From Lottiidibacillus patelloidae (GTDB lineage Bacteria; Bacillota; Bacilli; Bacillales; SA5d-4): a stretch of 64,000 bases of DNA. Below are positions 1-8,872 of the stretch, in pieces. The first letter of the stretch is position 1; each line of letters starts with the position of its first letter. Made by a program: the position numbers and the translations under genes. The notes beneath the pieces are model-generated. The model saw only the letters and a program-made list of their open reading frames with translations, did no database searches and was not told the DNA's origin. The stretch lies in contig NZ_NPIA01000001.1 in the NCBI RefSeq assembly GCF_002262935.1, forward strand, positions 620,001 to 684,000, given 5' to 3'.

Positions 1-1
1 G

Positions 2-292
2 GATGGAATGGCAAATCGAGCACAAAACAAACTTGAATCATTAGGGTATGAGCCTCAAGTCACTCGTAAATGTGCTAAAATATCTGCAGTAGGTGCTTCT
101 ATCGCTGGCGTGCCAGGAGTAACAGCTAAAATTGTTGATGCCTTAGCAAATGAAGGTGTGCAAATTTTACAGTCTGCAGATAGTCATACGACAATATGGG
201 TATTAGTAAAAGAAGAAGAAATGGCTAGTGCAGTAAATGCCTTGCACAAAGCTTTTGAATTACAAATTGATAAACAACGCAAATCTGTATAA
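2..292 (+). CDS. dapG: Aspartokinase I, C-terminal end (partial)
   Basis: This is the last ~96 codons of an aspartate kinase whose start lies before the window. The visible part is the C-terminal ACT regulatory domain: the stretch VTAKIVDALANEGVQILQSA followed by HTTIWVLVKEE is typical of the aspartokinase small-molecule-binding fold. Aspartokinase phosphorylates aspartate, the first step towards lysine, diaminopimelate and dipicolinate. The stop codon overlaps the Shine-Dalgarno AAAGGAG of dapA, so the two genes are tightly coupled. Assignment to DapG (the diaminopimelate-responsive isozyme) rests on its position immediately before dapA, as in B. subtilis; the ligand cannot be read from the fragment. 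Confidence 0.9.
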   Translation, partial: DGMANRAQNKLESLGYEPQVTRKCAKISAVGASIAGVPGVTAKIVDALANEGVQILQSADSHTTIWVLVKEEEMASAVNALHKAFELQIDKQRKSV

Positions 293-307
293 AGGAGTTG
301 GGGGAAA

Positions 308-1171
308 TTGAATTTTGGGCAAGTGTTAACAGCAATGGTAACTCCGTTCGATAATAAGTTAAACATTGATTTTCAAAAAACTACAAAATTGGTGAACTAC
401 TTAATTGAAAACGGAACGGATGCATTAGTGATATGTGGGACGACAGGGGAGTCTCCGACATTGACGACAGAGGAAAAGGTAGCTTTATATCAGCACGTTG
501 TAAAAACAGTGGATGGTAGGGTACCTGTAATAGCTGGAACAGGATCAAACAATACAAAAGCTTCAATCGATTTAACAAAGAAAGCTGAAGAAGCTGGTGT
601 TGACGCCGTAATGTTGGTAGCACCTTACTATAATAAACCTAGTCAAGAAGGGCTATATCAACATTTTAAACAGATAGCAAGTTCAACTAAATTACCGGTT
701 ATGATCTATAATATTCCTGGTAGATCTGTTGTCGATATTCAGCTAGATACGATCATTAGTTTATCGAAAATTAGCAATATTGTTTCCATTAAAGAAGCGA
801 CAAACAATTTAGATCGAATGGCTGCAATAATTGATCAAACGCCAGATGACTTCTCTGTCTATTCAGGAGACGATAGTTTAACATTGCCAGTATTAGCTAT
901 AGGTGGAACGGGAATTGTTTCAGTTGCCTCACACGTATTAGGATTGGAAATGCAACAAATGGTTAATGATTTTAAGTCAGGAAAAGTAGAAGAAGCAGCA
1001 AAGCTTCATCGAAGTCTTGTTCCTAAAATGAATGGACTATTTATGGCACCAAGTCCTGGCCCAGTGAAAACAGCATTACAGATAAAAGGGCTTGATGTTG
1101 GGTCAGTAAGACTTCCACTAGTTCCTTTAACAGAAAAAGAACGTAAGATGGTAGTAGATTTAATTAAATAA
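308..1171 (+). CDS. dapA: 4-hydroxy-tetrahydrodipicolinate synthase
   Basis: Condenses pyruvate with aspartate semialdehyde, the first committed step of the diaminopimelate branch, feeding cell-wall peptide, lysine and spore dipicolinate. The 287-residue protein has the family length. GTTGES at residues 44-49 is the pyruvate-binding signature, the Tyr-bearing APYYNKPSQEG lies near residue 130, and the Schiff-base lysine sits in VSIKEATNN near residue 160. The start is TTG, chosen because AAAGGAG at 291-297 lies the right distance upstream and the protein begins at the family N terminus. It is the last gene of the dap operon: a strong terminator follows within 10 bases. Confidence 0.97.
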   Translation: MNFGQVLTAMVTPFDNKLNIDFQKTTKLVNYLIENGTDALVICGTTGESPTLTTEEKVALYQHVVKTVDGRVPVIAGTGSNNTKASIDLTKKAEEAGVDAVMLVAPYYNKPSQEGLYQHFKQIASSTKLPVMIYNIPGRSVVDIQLDTIISLSKISNIVSIKEATNNLDRMAAIIDQTPDDFSVYSGDDSLTLPVLAIGGTGIVSVASHVLGLEMQQMVNDFKSGKVEEAAKLHRSLVPKMNGLFMAPSPGPVKTALQIKGLDVGSVRLPLVPLTEKERKMVVDLIK

Positions 1172-1180
1172 CCAAGAAAG

Positions 1181-1224
1181 AAAAGCAAACGGTTGAAGGA
1201 ATCGTTTGCTTTTCTTATTTTTCT
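1181..1224 (+). terminator. Rho-independent terminator after dapA
   Basis: A perfect 11-bp stem (AAAAGCAAACG with CGTTTGCTTTT, loop 1192-1202) is followed by a T-rich run. Confidence 0.9.
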
Positions 1225-1456
1225 GTAAAGCATTGGTAGGTTCGTCGCTTGTTTTATCGGCTGTTCATCATGTATAATGTCTTTAATGTGGTTGGTCGGG
1301 AATTAAGTTCGTTTTTTTATTGTTCTTTTTTTACATAGGTACGGAAAAAAATAATGTAATTGCGACATAACAACATTTTTTATTTCTTATTTTTGCTGGA
1401 AATAAAAACATGTCAATCGTGTATACAGATATATATATAAATTAGGAGGAACAACA

Positions 1457-3124
1457 GTGGCAGTAGATAACAAAGAGAATATAAAAGTTTTTGCCTTAGG
1501 AGGAGTAGGTGAAATCGGGAAAAACATGTACGTCGTTGAAGTCAATGAAGACATCATTATCATCGACGCCGGTTTGATGTTCCCGAAAGAAGAAATGTTA
1601 GGAATTGATAAGGTTATTCCTGATATCACTTATTTACTTGAAAATGAAAAACGTATTAGAGGAATTTTCCTTACTCATGGACATGAAGATCATATTGGCG
1701 GATTACCGTACGTTTTAAGAGAATTATCAGTCCCAGTATACGGCACTAAGCTTACGCTTGGATTAGTTGGGCATAAGTTAACAGAAGCTGGCTTAATTGA
1801 AAAAGTGAAATTAGTTGAGATAAATTCAAACTCAATAATTAAAGCGGGAGATACTAAAGTTACATTTTTCCGTACAAATCATAGTATTCCAGATTCTGTT
1901 GGAGTTAGTGTCCACACTAGTAAGGGTGCTATTGTCCATACAGGTGACTTTAAATTTGATTTTACACCTGCTGATGGAAAACATGCAGATATGCAAAAAA
2001 TGGCTCAACTCGGAGAGAATGGTGTTTTATGCTTACTTTCAGACAGTACAAATGCTGAAAAAGCTGGATACACTGGTTCAGAAACATCTGTCGGTCATAA
2101 AATCTCTGATGTTTTTTATGAATCGAAAGGTCGAGTAATTATTGCTTCATTCGCTTCCAATATTCATCGTATTCAACAAATATTAGATGCAGCAATTGCG
2201 AATCAACGTAAAGTTGCCGTAGTCGGCAGAAGTATGGAAAACGTCGTTAGAATTGCTTCTGAATTAGGATACCTATCGTTCCCGAAAGAACAAATTATTG
2301 ATATTACGGAAGTGCCTAATTATGATGATGACAAAGTAGCAATCTTATCAACAGGTAGCCAAGGTGAGCCGATGGCAGCACTTTCTAGAATGGCTAGACA
2401 TGCACACCGCCAAGTTCAAATTAAACATGGTGATACTGTCATTATTGCAGCCACTCCAATCCCAGGTAATGAAACATCAATTTCTAAAATAATCGACTTA
2501 TTGTTCCGTGCTGGTGCGAATGTTATTTATGGTCAGGATGTTGTCCATGTATCAGGACACGGAAGTCAAGAAGAACTAAAACTGATGCTAAACTTAATGA
2601 AACCAAAATACTTAGTGCCAGTTCATGGTGAATATCGTATGCAAAAAGCCCATGCTGACTTAGCAGTTAGTGTCGGTACCCCGAGACATCATATTTTCTT
2701 AGTAGAAAAAGGTGATGTCATCGAAATTAAAGATGGTCATGCACGTAAAGGTAGTAAAGTACCATCAGGAGATGTATTAATTGATGGTTTAGGTGTCGGT
2801 GACATCGGCAATATCGTATTAAGAGATAGACGATTACTTTCGCAAGATGGAGCTTTAGTAGTGGTCGTTACGTTAAGCAAAGGTAAACGAAAAGTTCTTG
2901 CTGGACCAGAAGTTATAACACGTGGATTTGTTTATGTTCGTGAATCTGAAGAACTTTTAGTAGAAGCGAATAAAGTCGTTTCAAAAGTGTTAGATGGATG
3001 GATGTCTAATCAAGGGCATGAATGGTCTTCGTTAAAAGCAGGAATTCGCGATGGTTTAGGCCAATATTTATTTGAAAAAACACGTCGTCGTCCAATGATC
3101 TTACCTATAATTATGGAAGTTTAA
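1457..3124 (+). CDS. rnjB: Ribonuclease J2 (metallo-beta-lactamase/beta-CASP RNase)
   Basis: RNase J proteins are 5'-3' exonucleases and endonucleases that mature and degrade mRNA and rRNA, J2 usually as partner of J1. The protein is 555 residues. It shows the beta-lactamase motif H74-x-H76-x-D78-H79, the SDSTNAEKAGYTGSE segment, the beta-CASP region with IIASFASNIHRIQQI, and HVSGHGSQEE followed by PVHGEYRMQ near the end of the catalytic core. The start is GTG, eight bases after AGGAGGA. Placement between dapA and tepA matches rnjB (ymfA) of B. subtilis, so J2 is preferred over J1 on synteny. The metal-binding motif is complete here, which is worth noting for a J2 protein. A terminator follows. 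Confidence 0.93.
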   Translation: MAVDNKENIKVFALGGVGEIGKNMYVVEVNEDIIIIDAGLMFPKEEMLGIDKVIPDITYLLENEKRIRGIFLTHGHEDHIGGLPYVLRELSVPVYGTKLTLGLVGHKLTEAGLIEKVKLVEINSNSIIKAGDTKVTFFRTNHSIPDSVGVSVHTSKGAIVHTGDFKFDFTPADGKHADMQKMAQLGENGVLCLLSDSTNAEKAGYTGSETSVGHKISDVFYESKGRVIIASFASNIHRIQQILDAAIANQRKVAVVGRSMENVVRIASELGYLSFPKEQIIDITEVPNYDDDKVAILSTGSQGEPMAALSRMARHAHRQVQIKHGDTVIIAATPIPGNETSISKIIDLLFRAGANVIYGQDVVHVSGHGSQEELKLMLNLMKPKYLVPVHGEYRMQKAHADLAVSVGTPRHHIFLVEKGDVIEIKDGHARKGSKVPSGDVLIDGLGVGDIGNIVLRDRRLLSQDGALVVVVTLSKGKRKVLAGPEVITRGFVYVRESEELLVEANKVVSKVLDGWMSNQGHEWSSLKAGIRDGLGQYLFEKTRRRPMILPIIMEV

Positions 3125-3137
3125 ATATAACTAACAG

Positions 3138-3178
3138 TGTCAAAGTACTGATTTAATCAGAGCTTTGGCATTTTTTAT
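3138..3178 (+). terminator. Terminator after rnjB
   Basis: TGTCAAAGTACTGATT pairs with AATCAGAGCTTTGGCA through a long stem with one mismatch and G-U pairs, followed by seven T. Confidence 0.8.
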
Positions 3179-3265
3179 TTCTATCTTGGAAGAAACGAAG
3201 AGTTCGTATGAAACAACTTAGACGTGTTTATACTAGAAATAGCGTTAGGAAAGGAGACAGGGAAC

Positions 3266-3982
3266 ATGGCCGAAGAACCGCAGAAAAAAGAAGAAACGAA
3301 AGATTCAATTGTAGATAAAATTCAACAGCTAGGTCAAACGAATATACCACAAATGGAACAATCCAATATTCATTGCTTAACCATTATTGGGCAAATTGAA
3401 GGACATATACAATTGCCGCCGCAAAATAAAACGACTAAATATGAACATATCATCCCTCAAATTGTTGCTCTTGAACAAAACCCGAAAATAGAGGGTGTTT
3501 TGTTGTTGTTAAATACAGTAGGTGGAGATGTCGAAGCTGGGTTAGCACTTTCTGAAATGATTGCTTCACTCTCAAAACCTACCGTTTCTTTAGTATTAGG
3601 TGGTGGACATTCCATAGGTGTACCTATTGCTGTATCGTCTGATTATTCATTCATTGCGCCATCTGCTACAATGACGATTCATCCAGTTCGGTTAACAGGT
3701 TTGGTAATAGGTGTGCCACAAACATTTGAATACTTAGACAAAATGCAAGAACGTGTCGTTAATTTTGTAATTGACCATTCTAATATTTCTGAAGAAAAAT
3801 TCAAAGAGTTAATGTTATCCAAAGGGAACTTAACTCGAGATATTGGAACTAATGTCGTAGGAAATGATGCGGTAAGCTATGGCTTAATTGATGAAGTAGG
3901 TGGAGTTGGAGAAGCAATAAGAAAGTTAAATGAACTTATTGAAGAATATCGTGGTAATAAAAACGGAGAGATTTTACAATGA
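3266..3982 (+). CDS. tepA: ClpP-like serine protease TepA
   Basis: A ClpP-fold peptidase known in B. subtilis as translocation-enhancing protein (YmfB), with a reported role in protein export and pre-protein handling. The chosen ATG (238 residues) follows AAAGGAG at 3250-3256; an in-frame ATG 42 bases earlier lacks a ribosome site. The fold is visible as [20 protein letters not shown], the nucleophile in GGHSIG (Ser116) and the general base in MTIHPVR (His139); an acidic third residue is not assigned. No signal peptide or membrane segment is seen, so it is cytoplasmic or peripheral. It overlaps the next gene by an ATGA junction, indicating translational coupling. Confidence 0.93.
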   Translation: MAEEPQKKEETKDSIVDKIQQLGQTNIPQMEQSNIHCLTIIGQIEGHIQLPPQNKTTKYEHIIPQIVALEQNPKIEGVLLLLNTVGGDVEAGLALSEMIASLSKPTVSLVLGGGHSIGVPIAVSSDYSFIAPSATMTIHPVRLTGLVIGVPQTFEYLDKMQERVVNFVIDHSNISEEKFKELMLSKGNLTRDIGTNVVGNDAVSYGLIDEVGGVGEAIRKLNELIEEYRGNKNGEILQ

Positions 3983-4194
3983 TCTTATATACGTGTATGC
4001 CCCAAGAAATGGTCTATCCAACTGCTAGCGATGAATTTTTAAATCAATCAATTATTACTTATAAAGGTGTTCCAGTAGTTGTTGATAAATCGGAAGAAGG
4101 ACAATATAAAATTGTTAGATTACTGAGTACAGACCCAAATGATTATTTAAATGGAGCATATTCACCAGGAACAATGATTGAACTTACTTTCTAG
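3979..4194 (+). CDS. ylzJ: YlzJ-like conserved small protein
   Basis: A 71-residue protein starting at an ATGA overlap with the tepA stop codon. It matches the position and size of YlzJ, which follows tepA and precedes spoIIIE in B. subtilis. The sequence ([14 protein letters not shown] at the start, then [14 protein letters not shown] near the end) looks like a compact soluble beta-rich domain with no membrane segment or catalytic motif. No function is established for the family; the coupling suggests expression together with TepA. Confidence 0.85.
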   Translation: MILYTCMPQEMVYPTASDEFLNQSIITYKGVPVVVDKSEEGQYKIVRLLSTDPNDYLNGAYSPGTMIELTF

Positions 4195-4230
4195 GGCTCT
4201 CTTTAAACAGTAGTTTGTCCGATTGCATTA

Positions 4231-4239
4231 TGCTATAAT
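4231..4239 (+). promoter_or_regulatory. Extended -10 promoter-like site before spoIIIE
   Basis: TGCTATAAT is a perfect extended -10 (TG-N-TATAAT). No good -35 lies 16-18 bases upstream, which extended -10 promoters tolerate. It sits just before a terminator hairpin, so its product may be short. Confidence 0.4.
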
Positions 4240-4253
4240 TAATACAACTTTTT

Positions 4254-4285
4254 AAGCAGCCAGAATACGCTTGGCTGCTTTTTCT
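4254..4285 (+). terminator. Terminator between ylzJ and spoIIIE
   Basis: AAGCAGCCA pairs with TGGCTGCTT and is followed by a short T run. Confidence 0.85.
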
Positions 4286-4344
4286 ATCATTACATAACTA
4301 GAGGCGTATGTTCGCTTTAAAGGCGGATAATGGGGTGAACAAGC

Positions 4345-6714
4345 ATGGCAAAACGAAAAAGAAAATCAAAAAAGAAGCAAAATTGGAAAGAGCAAATCAC
4401 TTATGAACTGCTTGGGCTTTTAATGCTTGCTTCTGTAGTTATTGCGTTTGAAAAACTTGGTGTTGTAGGTAAAGTAATAAATCACGCCTTGTTGTTTCTA
4501 GCAGGTTCCTATTATGGACTATTACTTTTCGGATTATTTTTATTGTCCTTATACTTAATTATTAAAAGAAAATGGCCGAAATTTTTCTCTCGTAGGTTAA
4601 TCGGCGCCTATATACTAGTTTTCTCATTATTGTTGTTAAGTCATGTAACACTATTTGAAATCCTTTCAAACGGTGTTGGTTGGAGAAAGCCGTCTGTTCT
4701 TTATCAAACTTGGGACTCATTTTTTATTCAATTAAACAATGGCTATTCTGATGTAAACGCACTTGGCGGAGGTATGATTGGAGCTATTGGGTATGCGTTT
4801 TTCCACGTACTATTCGATTCGGTTGGAACAAAGATTGTTGCGTTTTTCTTAATGATTATCTCCTTTATGCTAATTACAGGAAAATCTTTAAACGAAGTGG
4901 CCCAAAAATACTTTTCACCGATTTATAAAAATATGAAAATCTTCAGTAGGAATCGCGTTAATGCAAGTAAGAAAGGTGTAACAAATCTATTTACAAAGTT
5001 AAAAACAATGAAAGAAAAAGATGCAGAAAATGATGAAGATGAAACAGATGTGGAATATATTGTTCCTACAGAAGAAATTGTAGAAACAATTGATATTAGG
5101 AATGTCGACAATGAAAAACATGAACCAATCATAGCTGATTTTCAAGAAAATACGAAAACGGAAAATGAAAATAATATAGCACAACAATCTGAAACCGAAT
5201 CTCCTGTCCAACAAAATATAAATAAAGATGGTGGGAAAGAAGATTTACCAAAGAAAGCACTAGTCTTAAATGAAGTAGAAAATAAAGATTATAAGCTGCC
5301 ACCACATTCGCTATTGTCTTCACCAAAAGCAAAGGGGCAGCATCGAGAGCGACAACAAATTCAAGCAAATGCAAAAAAACTAGAACGAACTTTTCAGAGC
5401 TTCGGTGTGAAAGCTAAAGTATTGAAAATCCACTTAGGACCTGCAGTTACAAAATATGAAGTGTACCCTGATGTTGGAGTTAAAGTTAGTAAGATAGTAA
5501 ATTTAGCAGATGATTTGGCTTTAGCATTAGCAGCAAAAGATATTCGAATTGAAGCACCAATTCCAGGTAAATCGGCTGTAGGTATCGAAGTGCCAAACAG
5601 TGAAGTTTCAATGGTCTCGTTGCGAGAAGTTCTTGAAGCAGGAAACATAAAAGAAAGTGCTTCAAAACTTGCTATTGTCCTAGGTCGTGATATTTCTGGT
5701 GAACCAATTGTTGCAGAACTAAATAAAATGCCTCACTTATTAGTTGCGGGTTCAACTGGTAGTGGGAAAAGTGTTTGTATCAATGGAATAATTACTAGTA
5801 TATTGATGAGGGCTAAACCTCATGAAGTTAAATTAATGATGATTGATCCAAAAATGGTAGAATTGAATGTCTACAATGGTATTCCTCATTTGCTATCACC
5901 AGTTGTCACAGAACCTAAACGTGCTGCCCAGGCATTAAAGCGTGTTGTAAATGAAATGGAACGCCGGTATGAACTTTTCTCACATTCAGGAACTAGAAAT
6001 ATTGAAGGGTATAACGAGTATATTCGTCGTCACAATAAAGAAAGTGAAGCTAAACAGCCTGAGTTACCATATATCGTTGTAATTGTTGATGAATTAGCAG
6101 ATTTGATGATGGTTGCATCTGGAGATGTTGAAGATGCGATTACAAGACTTGCGCAAATGGCTCGTGCGGCAGGAATTCATTTAATTATTGCAACACAACG
6201 TCCGTCAGTTGATGTTATTACTGGTGTAATTAAAGCAAATATACCATCTAGAATTGCCTTCGGTGTTTCATCACAAACGGATTCTAGAACAATAATTGAT
6301 ATGGGTGGAGCGGAAAAACTTCTAGGACGAGGAGACATGTTATTCTTACCTGTAGGCTCATCGAAACCTACAAGGATTCAAGGTGCTTTCCTATCTGATG
6401 AAGAGGTTGAAGCAGTAGTAAATTATGTAATTTCTCAACAAAAAGCACAATACCAACAAGATATGATTCCTACGGATAATGAAGTGCAACAACAACCAGA
6501 AGTGGAAGATGAACTTTACGATGATGCTGTTCAATTGGTAACAGAAATGCAAACAGCATCCGTTTCTATGCTACAACGCCGTTTTCGTATTGGATATACA
6601 AGAGCTGCGAGGTTAATTGATGCAATGGAATTACATGGTGTAGTAGGCCCATATGAAGGTAGTAAGCCTAGAGAAGTATTAGTATCGAAATTAGAAGAAG
6701 CAAGCTCAGAATAA
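4345..6714 (+). CDS. spoIIIE: DNA translocase SpoIIIE/FtsK
   Basis: A hexameric ATP-driven DNA pump that moves the chromosome into the forespore and clears trapped DNA from septa. The 789-residue protein has four or five hydrophobic helices in the first ~180 residues, a long acidic linker (~220-330), then the motor. Walker A is GSTGSGKSV near residue 470 and Walker B is [12 protein letters not shown] near 578. The C-terminal winged-helix gamma domain (from about residue 722, [20 protein letters not shown]) recognises the orienting DNA sequence. The start follows GGGGTGA. Its position after tepA-ylzJ and before ymfC is that of B. subtilis spoIIIE; SftA is the less likely alternative. Confidence 0.96.
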   Translation: MAKRKRKSKKKQNWKEQITYELLGLLMLASVVIAFEKLGVVGKVINHALLFLAGSYYGLLLFGLFLLSLYLIIKRKWPKFFSRRLIGAYILVFSLLLLSHVTLFEILSNGVGWRKPSVLYQTWDSFFIQLNNGYSDVNALGGGMIGAIGYAFFHVLFDSVGTKIVAFFLMIISFMLITGKSLNEVAQKYFSPIYKNMKIFSRNRVNASKKGVTNLFTKLKTMKEKDAENDEDETDVEYIVPTEEIVETIDIRNVDNEKHEPIIADFQENTKTENENNIAQQSETESPVQQNINKDGGKEDLPKKALVLNEVENKDYKLPPHSLLSSPKAKGQHRERQQIQANAKKLERTFQSFGVKAKVLKIHLGPAVTKYEVYPDVGVKVSKIVNLADDLALALAAKDIRIEAPIPGKSAVGIEVPNSEVSMVSLREVLEAGNIKESASKLAIVLGRDISGEPIVAELNKMPHLLVAGSTGSGKSVCINGIITSILMRAKPHEVKLMMIDPKMVELNVYNGIPHLLSPVVTEPKRAAQALKRVVNEMERRYELFSHSGTRNIEGYNEYIRRHNKESEAKQPELPYIVVIVDELADLMMVASGDVEDAITRLAQMARAAGIHLIIATQRPSVDVITGVIKANIPSRIAFGVSSQTDSRTIIDMGGAEKLLGRGDMLFLPVGSSKPTRIQGAFLSDEEVEAVVNYVISQQKAQYQQDMIPTDNEVQQQPEVEDELYDDAVQLVTEMQTASVSMLQRRFRIGYTRAARLIDAMELHGVVGPYEGSKPREVLVSKLEEASSE

Positions 6715-6727
6715 GTGAGGAACGTAA

Positions 6728-7453
6728 ATGTCAATAAAGTCCGATAATCGCCATTTATATTTACAAGTAATAGACCATTTGAAAAAAGATATTAATGGAG
6801 GTGAATACAAAGAAGGTGAAAAACTGCCGTCTGAATTTATCTTGTCAAAAAAATTAGGCATTAGCCGTGCCACATTAAGAGAAGCACTGCGAATTTTGGA
6901 AGATGAAGGGTTTGTCACTAGAAGGCATGGCGTAGGTACATTCGTTAATGCAAAGCCACTTTTCACATCTGGGATTGAAGAATTATACAGTGTAACTGAA
7001 ATGATAAATAGGGTAGGTAAAAAAGCGGGTACGACTTTTTTATCGTCTAATTTTGAAGAAGGCTCAGAGGAAGAGTTAAAAAGGTTTAACATTCAAGAAA
7101 AAGAGGATATGCTTGTCGTTGAACGAGTGCGAACAGCCGATGGTTTGCCGGTTGTCTACTGCTTGGATAAAATTCCGTCTTCAGTTCTCCCTGAAGCTTA
7201 TCAATATTCTGAGGAATCGCTTTTTAATGTGTTAGAAGTAGAGGCGAATCGTCATGTTGCCTATGCAGTTACGAAAATAGAGCCGATCGGCTATCATGAA
7301 AAAATCTCACCAATCTTACAGTGCGATCCTGAGACAGCACTTTTAGTATTAAAACAAATGCATTATGATGATGGAGACCAACCAATATTATATTCTGTAA
7401 ACTACTTTAGAGCAGATAAATTTAGTTTCCATGTCATGCGCAAGCGTGTATAA
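6728..7453 (+). CDS. GntR-family transcriptional regulator (YmfC-like)
   Basis: A 241-residue HutC/FarR-type regulator. An N-terminal winged helix-turn-helix (residues ~8-75, [20 protein letters not shown]) binds DNA, and a C-terminal UTRA-type ligand domain ends with [20 protein letters not shown]. Such proteins usually bind a small effector such as a sugar phosphate or amino-acid derivative; the effector is not evident. It lies 13 bases after spoIIIE with a GTGAGG ribosome site and is closed by its own terminator, so it is probably co-transcribed with spoIIIE. Its place matches ymfC of B. subtilis. Confidence 0.9.
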   Translation: MSIKSDNRHLYLQVIDHLKKDINGGEYKEGEKLPSEFILSKKLGISRATLREALRILEDEGFVTRRHGVGTFVNAKPLFTSGIEELYSVTEMINRVGKKAGTTFLSSNFEEGSEEELKRFNIQEKEDMLVVERVRTADGLPVVYCLDKIPSSVLPEAYQYSEESLFNVLEVEANRHVAYAVTKIEPIGYHEKISPILQCDPETALLVLKQMHYDDGDQPILYSVNYFRADKFSFHVMRKRV

Positions 7454-7456
7454 ATT

Positions 7457-7488
7457 AACCCGTTCATCTTGAATGGGTTTTTCTTTTA
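7457..7488 (+). terminator. Terminator after the GntR regulator
   Basis: AACCCGTTCA pairs with TGAATGGGTT (one G-U pair), loop TCT, followed by TTTCTTTT. Confidence 0.85.
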
Positions 7489-7522
7489 CGCTGCTAATCG
7501 CTCGCATTTCGCTTTTCTTATT
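7486..7522. repeat. Possible relic of the intergenic structured repeat
   Basis: This stretch resembles the tail of the dispersed repeat near 48253-48286: both read as ACG-rich then CGCTCG or GCGTTCG, then CGCTTTTCTTATT. It lies directly 3' of a gene terminator, as the other copies do. Only the tail is present, so it may be a truncated copy. Confidence 0.45.
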
Positions 7523-7591
7523 TGCATATGTTTACTGTAGCATTGGATACAATAGGTATAATTAAGTTTTTAGATAGAAGGGAGATATTTA

Positions 7592-8872
7592 ATGAGCGCT
7601 GTTGTACATAACAAAGTAGAATTACATGGCATAACTTTACATGCGATAGAAACCCCAAAGTATAAAACAAATACGATTGTCTTAAAATGTAAAGCTCCTC
7701 TTTCGGAAGAAACTGTTACAGCAAGAGCATTAATACCTCATGTTTTACAAAGTGGAACTAAAAATCATCCTAGTCGAGAGAAATTAAGAAGTGCTTTAGA
7801 GGAATTATATGGAGCTACGTTTACAGTTGATCTAAGCAAAAAGGGTGATAACCATATCATTACGTTTCGAATGGATGTTGCAAATGAAAAGTTCTTATCA
7901 GATCAAACTCCTCTCTTAGAAAAAGCTCTTCAATTGTTTTCAGATATTATTCTACAGCCACTTGTAGAAAACAATGCATTTAAGGAATCGATTGTTGAAG
8001 AAGAGAAGCGGGCATTAAAGCAACGTATTCAAGCTATTTATAATGATAAAATGCGTTATGCTAACATGCGTCTAATTCAAGAAATGTGTAAGGAGGAACC
8101 TTACCGATTAAATGTGCAAGGAACAATTGAAAAAGCAGATTCGTTAAGTGCTAATCAATTGTATCAGACGTATGAAAATATGTTACGTGCAGATTGTATA
8201 GATCTATTCATAGTTGGTGATATCGAATTAAATAAGGTCCAACAAATAACATCTAAATATTTTAAAATTCCTGAGAAACAAAAAGTTAGAGAAGATAACG
8301 TAGTGAAACATATCGTTCCGAATAAAGAAAATGTCGTTTTTGAAGAACAAGAAATAAACCAAGGGAAATTACATATTGGCTATCGAACAAATGTAACTTT
8401 CAAAGATGAGGATTATTATCCTTTGCAAGTATTCAATGGTATTTACGGTGGATTTTCACATTCAAAGTTATTTATTAACGTTCGTGAAAAAGCTAGCTTA
8501 GCGTACTATGCTGCCTCTAGAGTCGAAAGTCATAAAGGATTGTTGCTCGTCATAGCGGGTATTGAATTTTCTAATTATGACCAAGCATTATCAATAATAA
8601 AAGAACAAATGCAAGCAATGAAGAGTGGTAACTTTAGCGAAGAAGAATTGTTACAAACGAAATCAGTAATTCGAAACCAAATATTAGAAACGTTAGATAA
8701 TGCACGGGGAGTAGTAGAAATTTTATATCATAATGTCATTGCTAATACGGATTTATCAATAGATGACATGTTAAGTGGAATTGAAAAAGTTACAAAAGAA
8801 GAAGTAATTGAAGTCGCAAATAAAATCCAACTTGACACAGTGTATTTCTTAAGAGGGGAGGGTAAGGAATGA
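7592..8872 (+). CDS. ymfF: M16-family peptidase-like protein YmfF (non-catalytic partner)
   Basis: A 426-residue pitrilysin/M16-family protein. It has the family architecture (two repeated alpha/beta halves, GGFSHSKLFINVREKASLAYYAASR in the C-terminal half) but lacks the HxxEH zinc motif that should occur in the first ~90 residues, where it reads PHVLQSGTKNHPSREKL. It therefore looks like the inactive partner of the downstream YmfH, as in two-subunit M16 proteases. Start ATG follows AAGGGAGA. The stop overlaps the ymfH start in ATGA, supporting a 1:1 complex. The substrate is unknown. Confidence 0.9.
   Translation: MSAVVHNKVELHGITLHAIETPKYKTNTIVLKCKAPLSEETVTARALIPHVLQSGTKNHPSREKLRSALEELYGATFTVDLSKKGDNHIITFRMDVANEKFLSDQTPLLEKALQLFSDIILQPLVENNAFKESIVEEEKRALKQRIQAIYNDKMRYANMRLIQEMCKEEPYRLNVQGTIEKADSLSANQLYQTYENMLRADCIDLFIVGDIELNKVQQITSKYFKIPEKQKVREDNVVKHIVPNKENVVFEEQEINQGKLHIGYRTNVTFKDEDYYPLQVFNGIYGGFSHSKLFINVREKASLAYYAASRVESHKGLLLVIAGIEFSNYDQALSIIKEQMQAMKSGNFSEEELLQTKSVIRNQILETLDNARGVVEILYHNVIANTDLSIDDMLSGIEKVTKEEVIEVANKIQLDTVYFLRGEGKE

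Noticed and set aside
1172-1456. Riboswitch or RNA gene between dapA and rnjB
   Set aside because: Apart from the dapA terminator the interval is AT-rich with no stable or recognisable structure. No tRNA or rRNA gene was seen anywhere in the window.
6706-7092. A 128-codon minus-strand frame opposite the GntR gene
   Set aside because: Antisense shadow of a conserved regulator with no recognisable domain.
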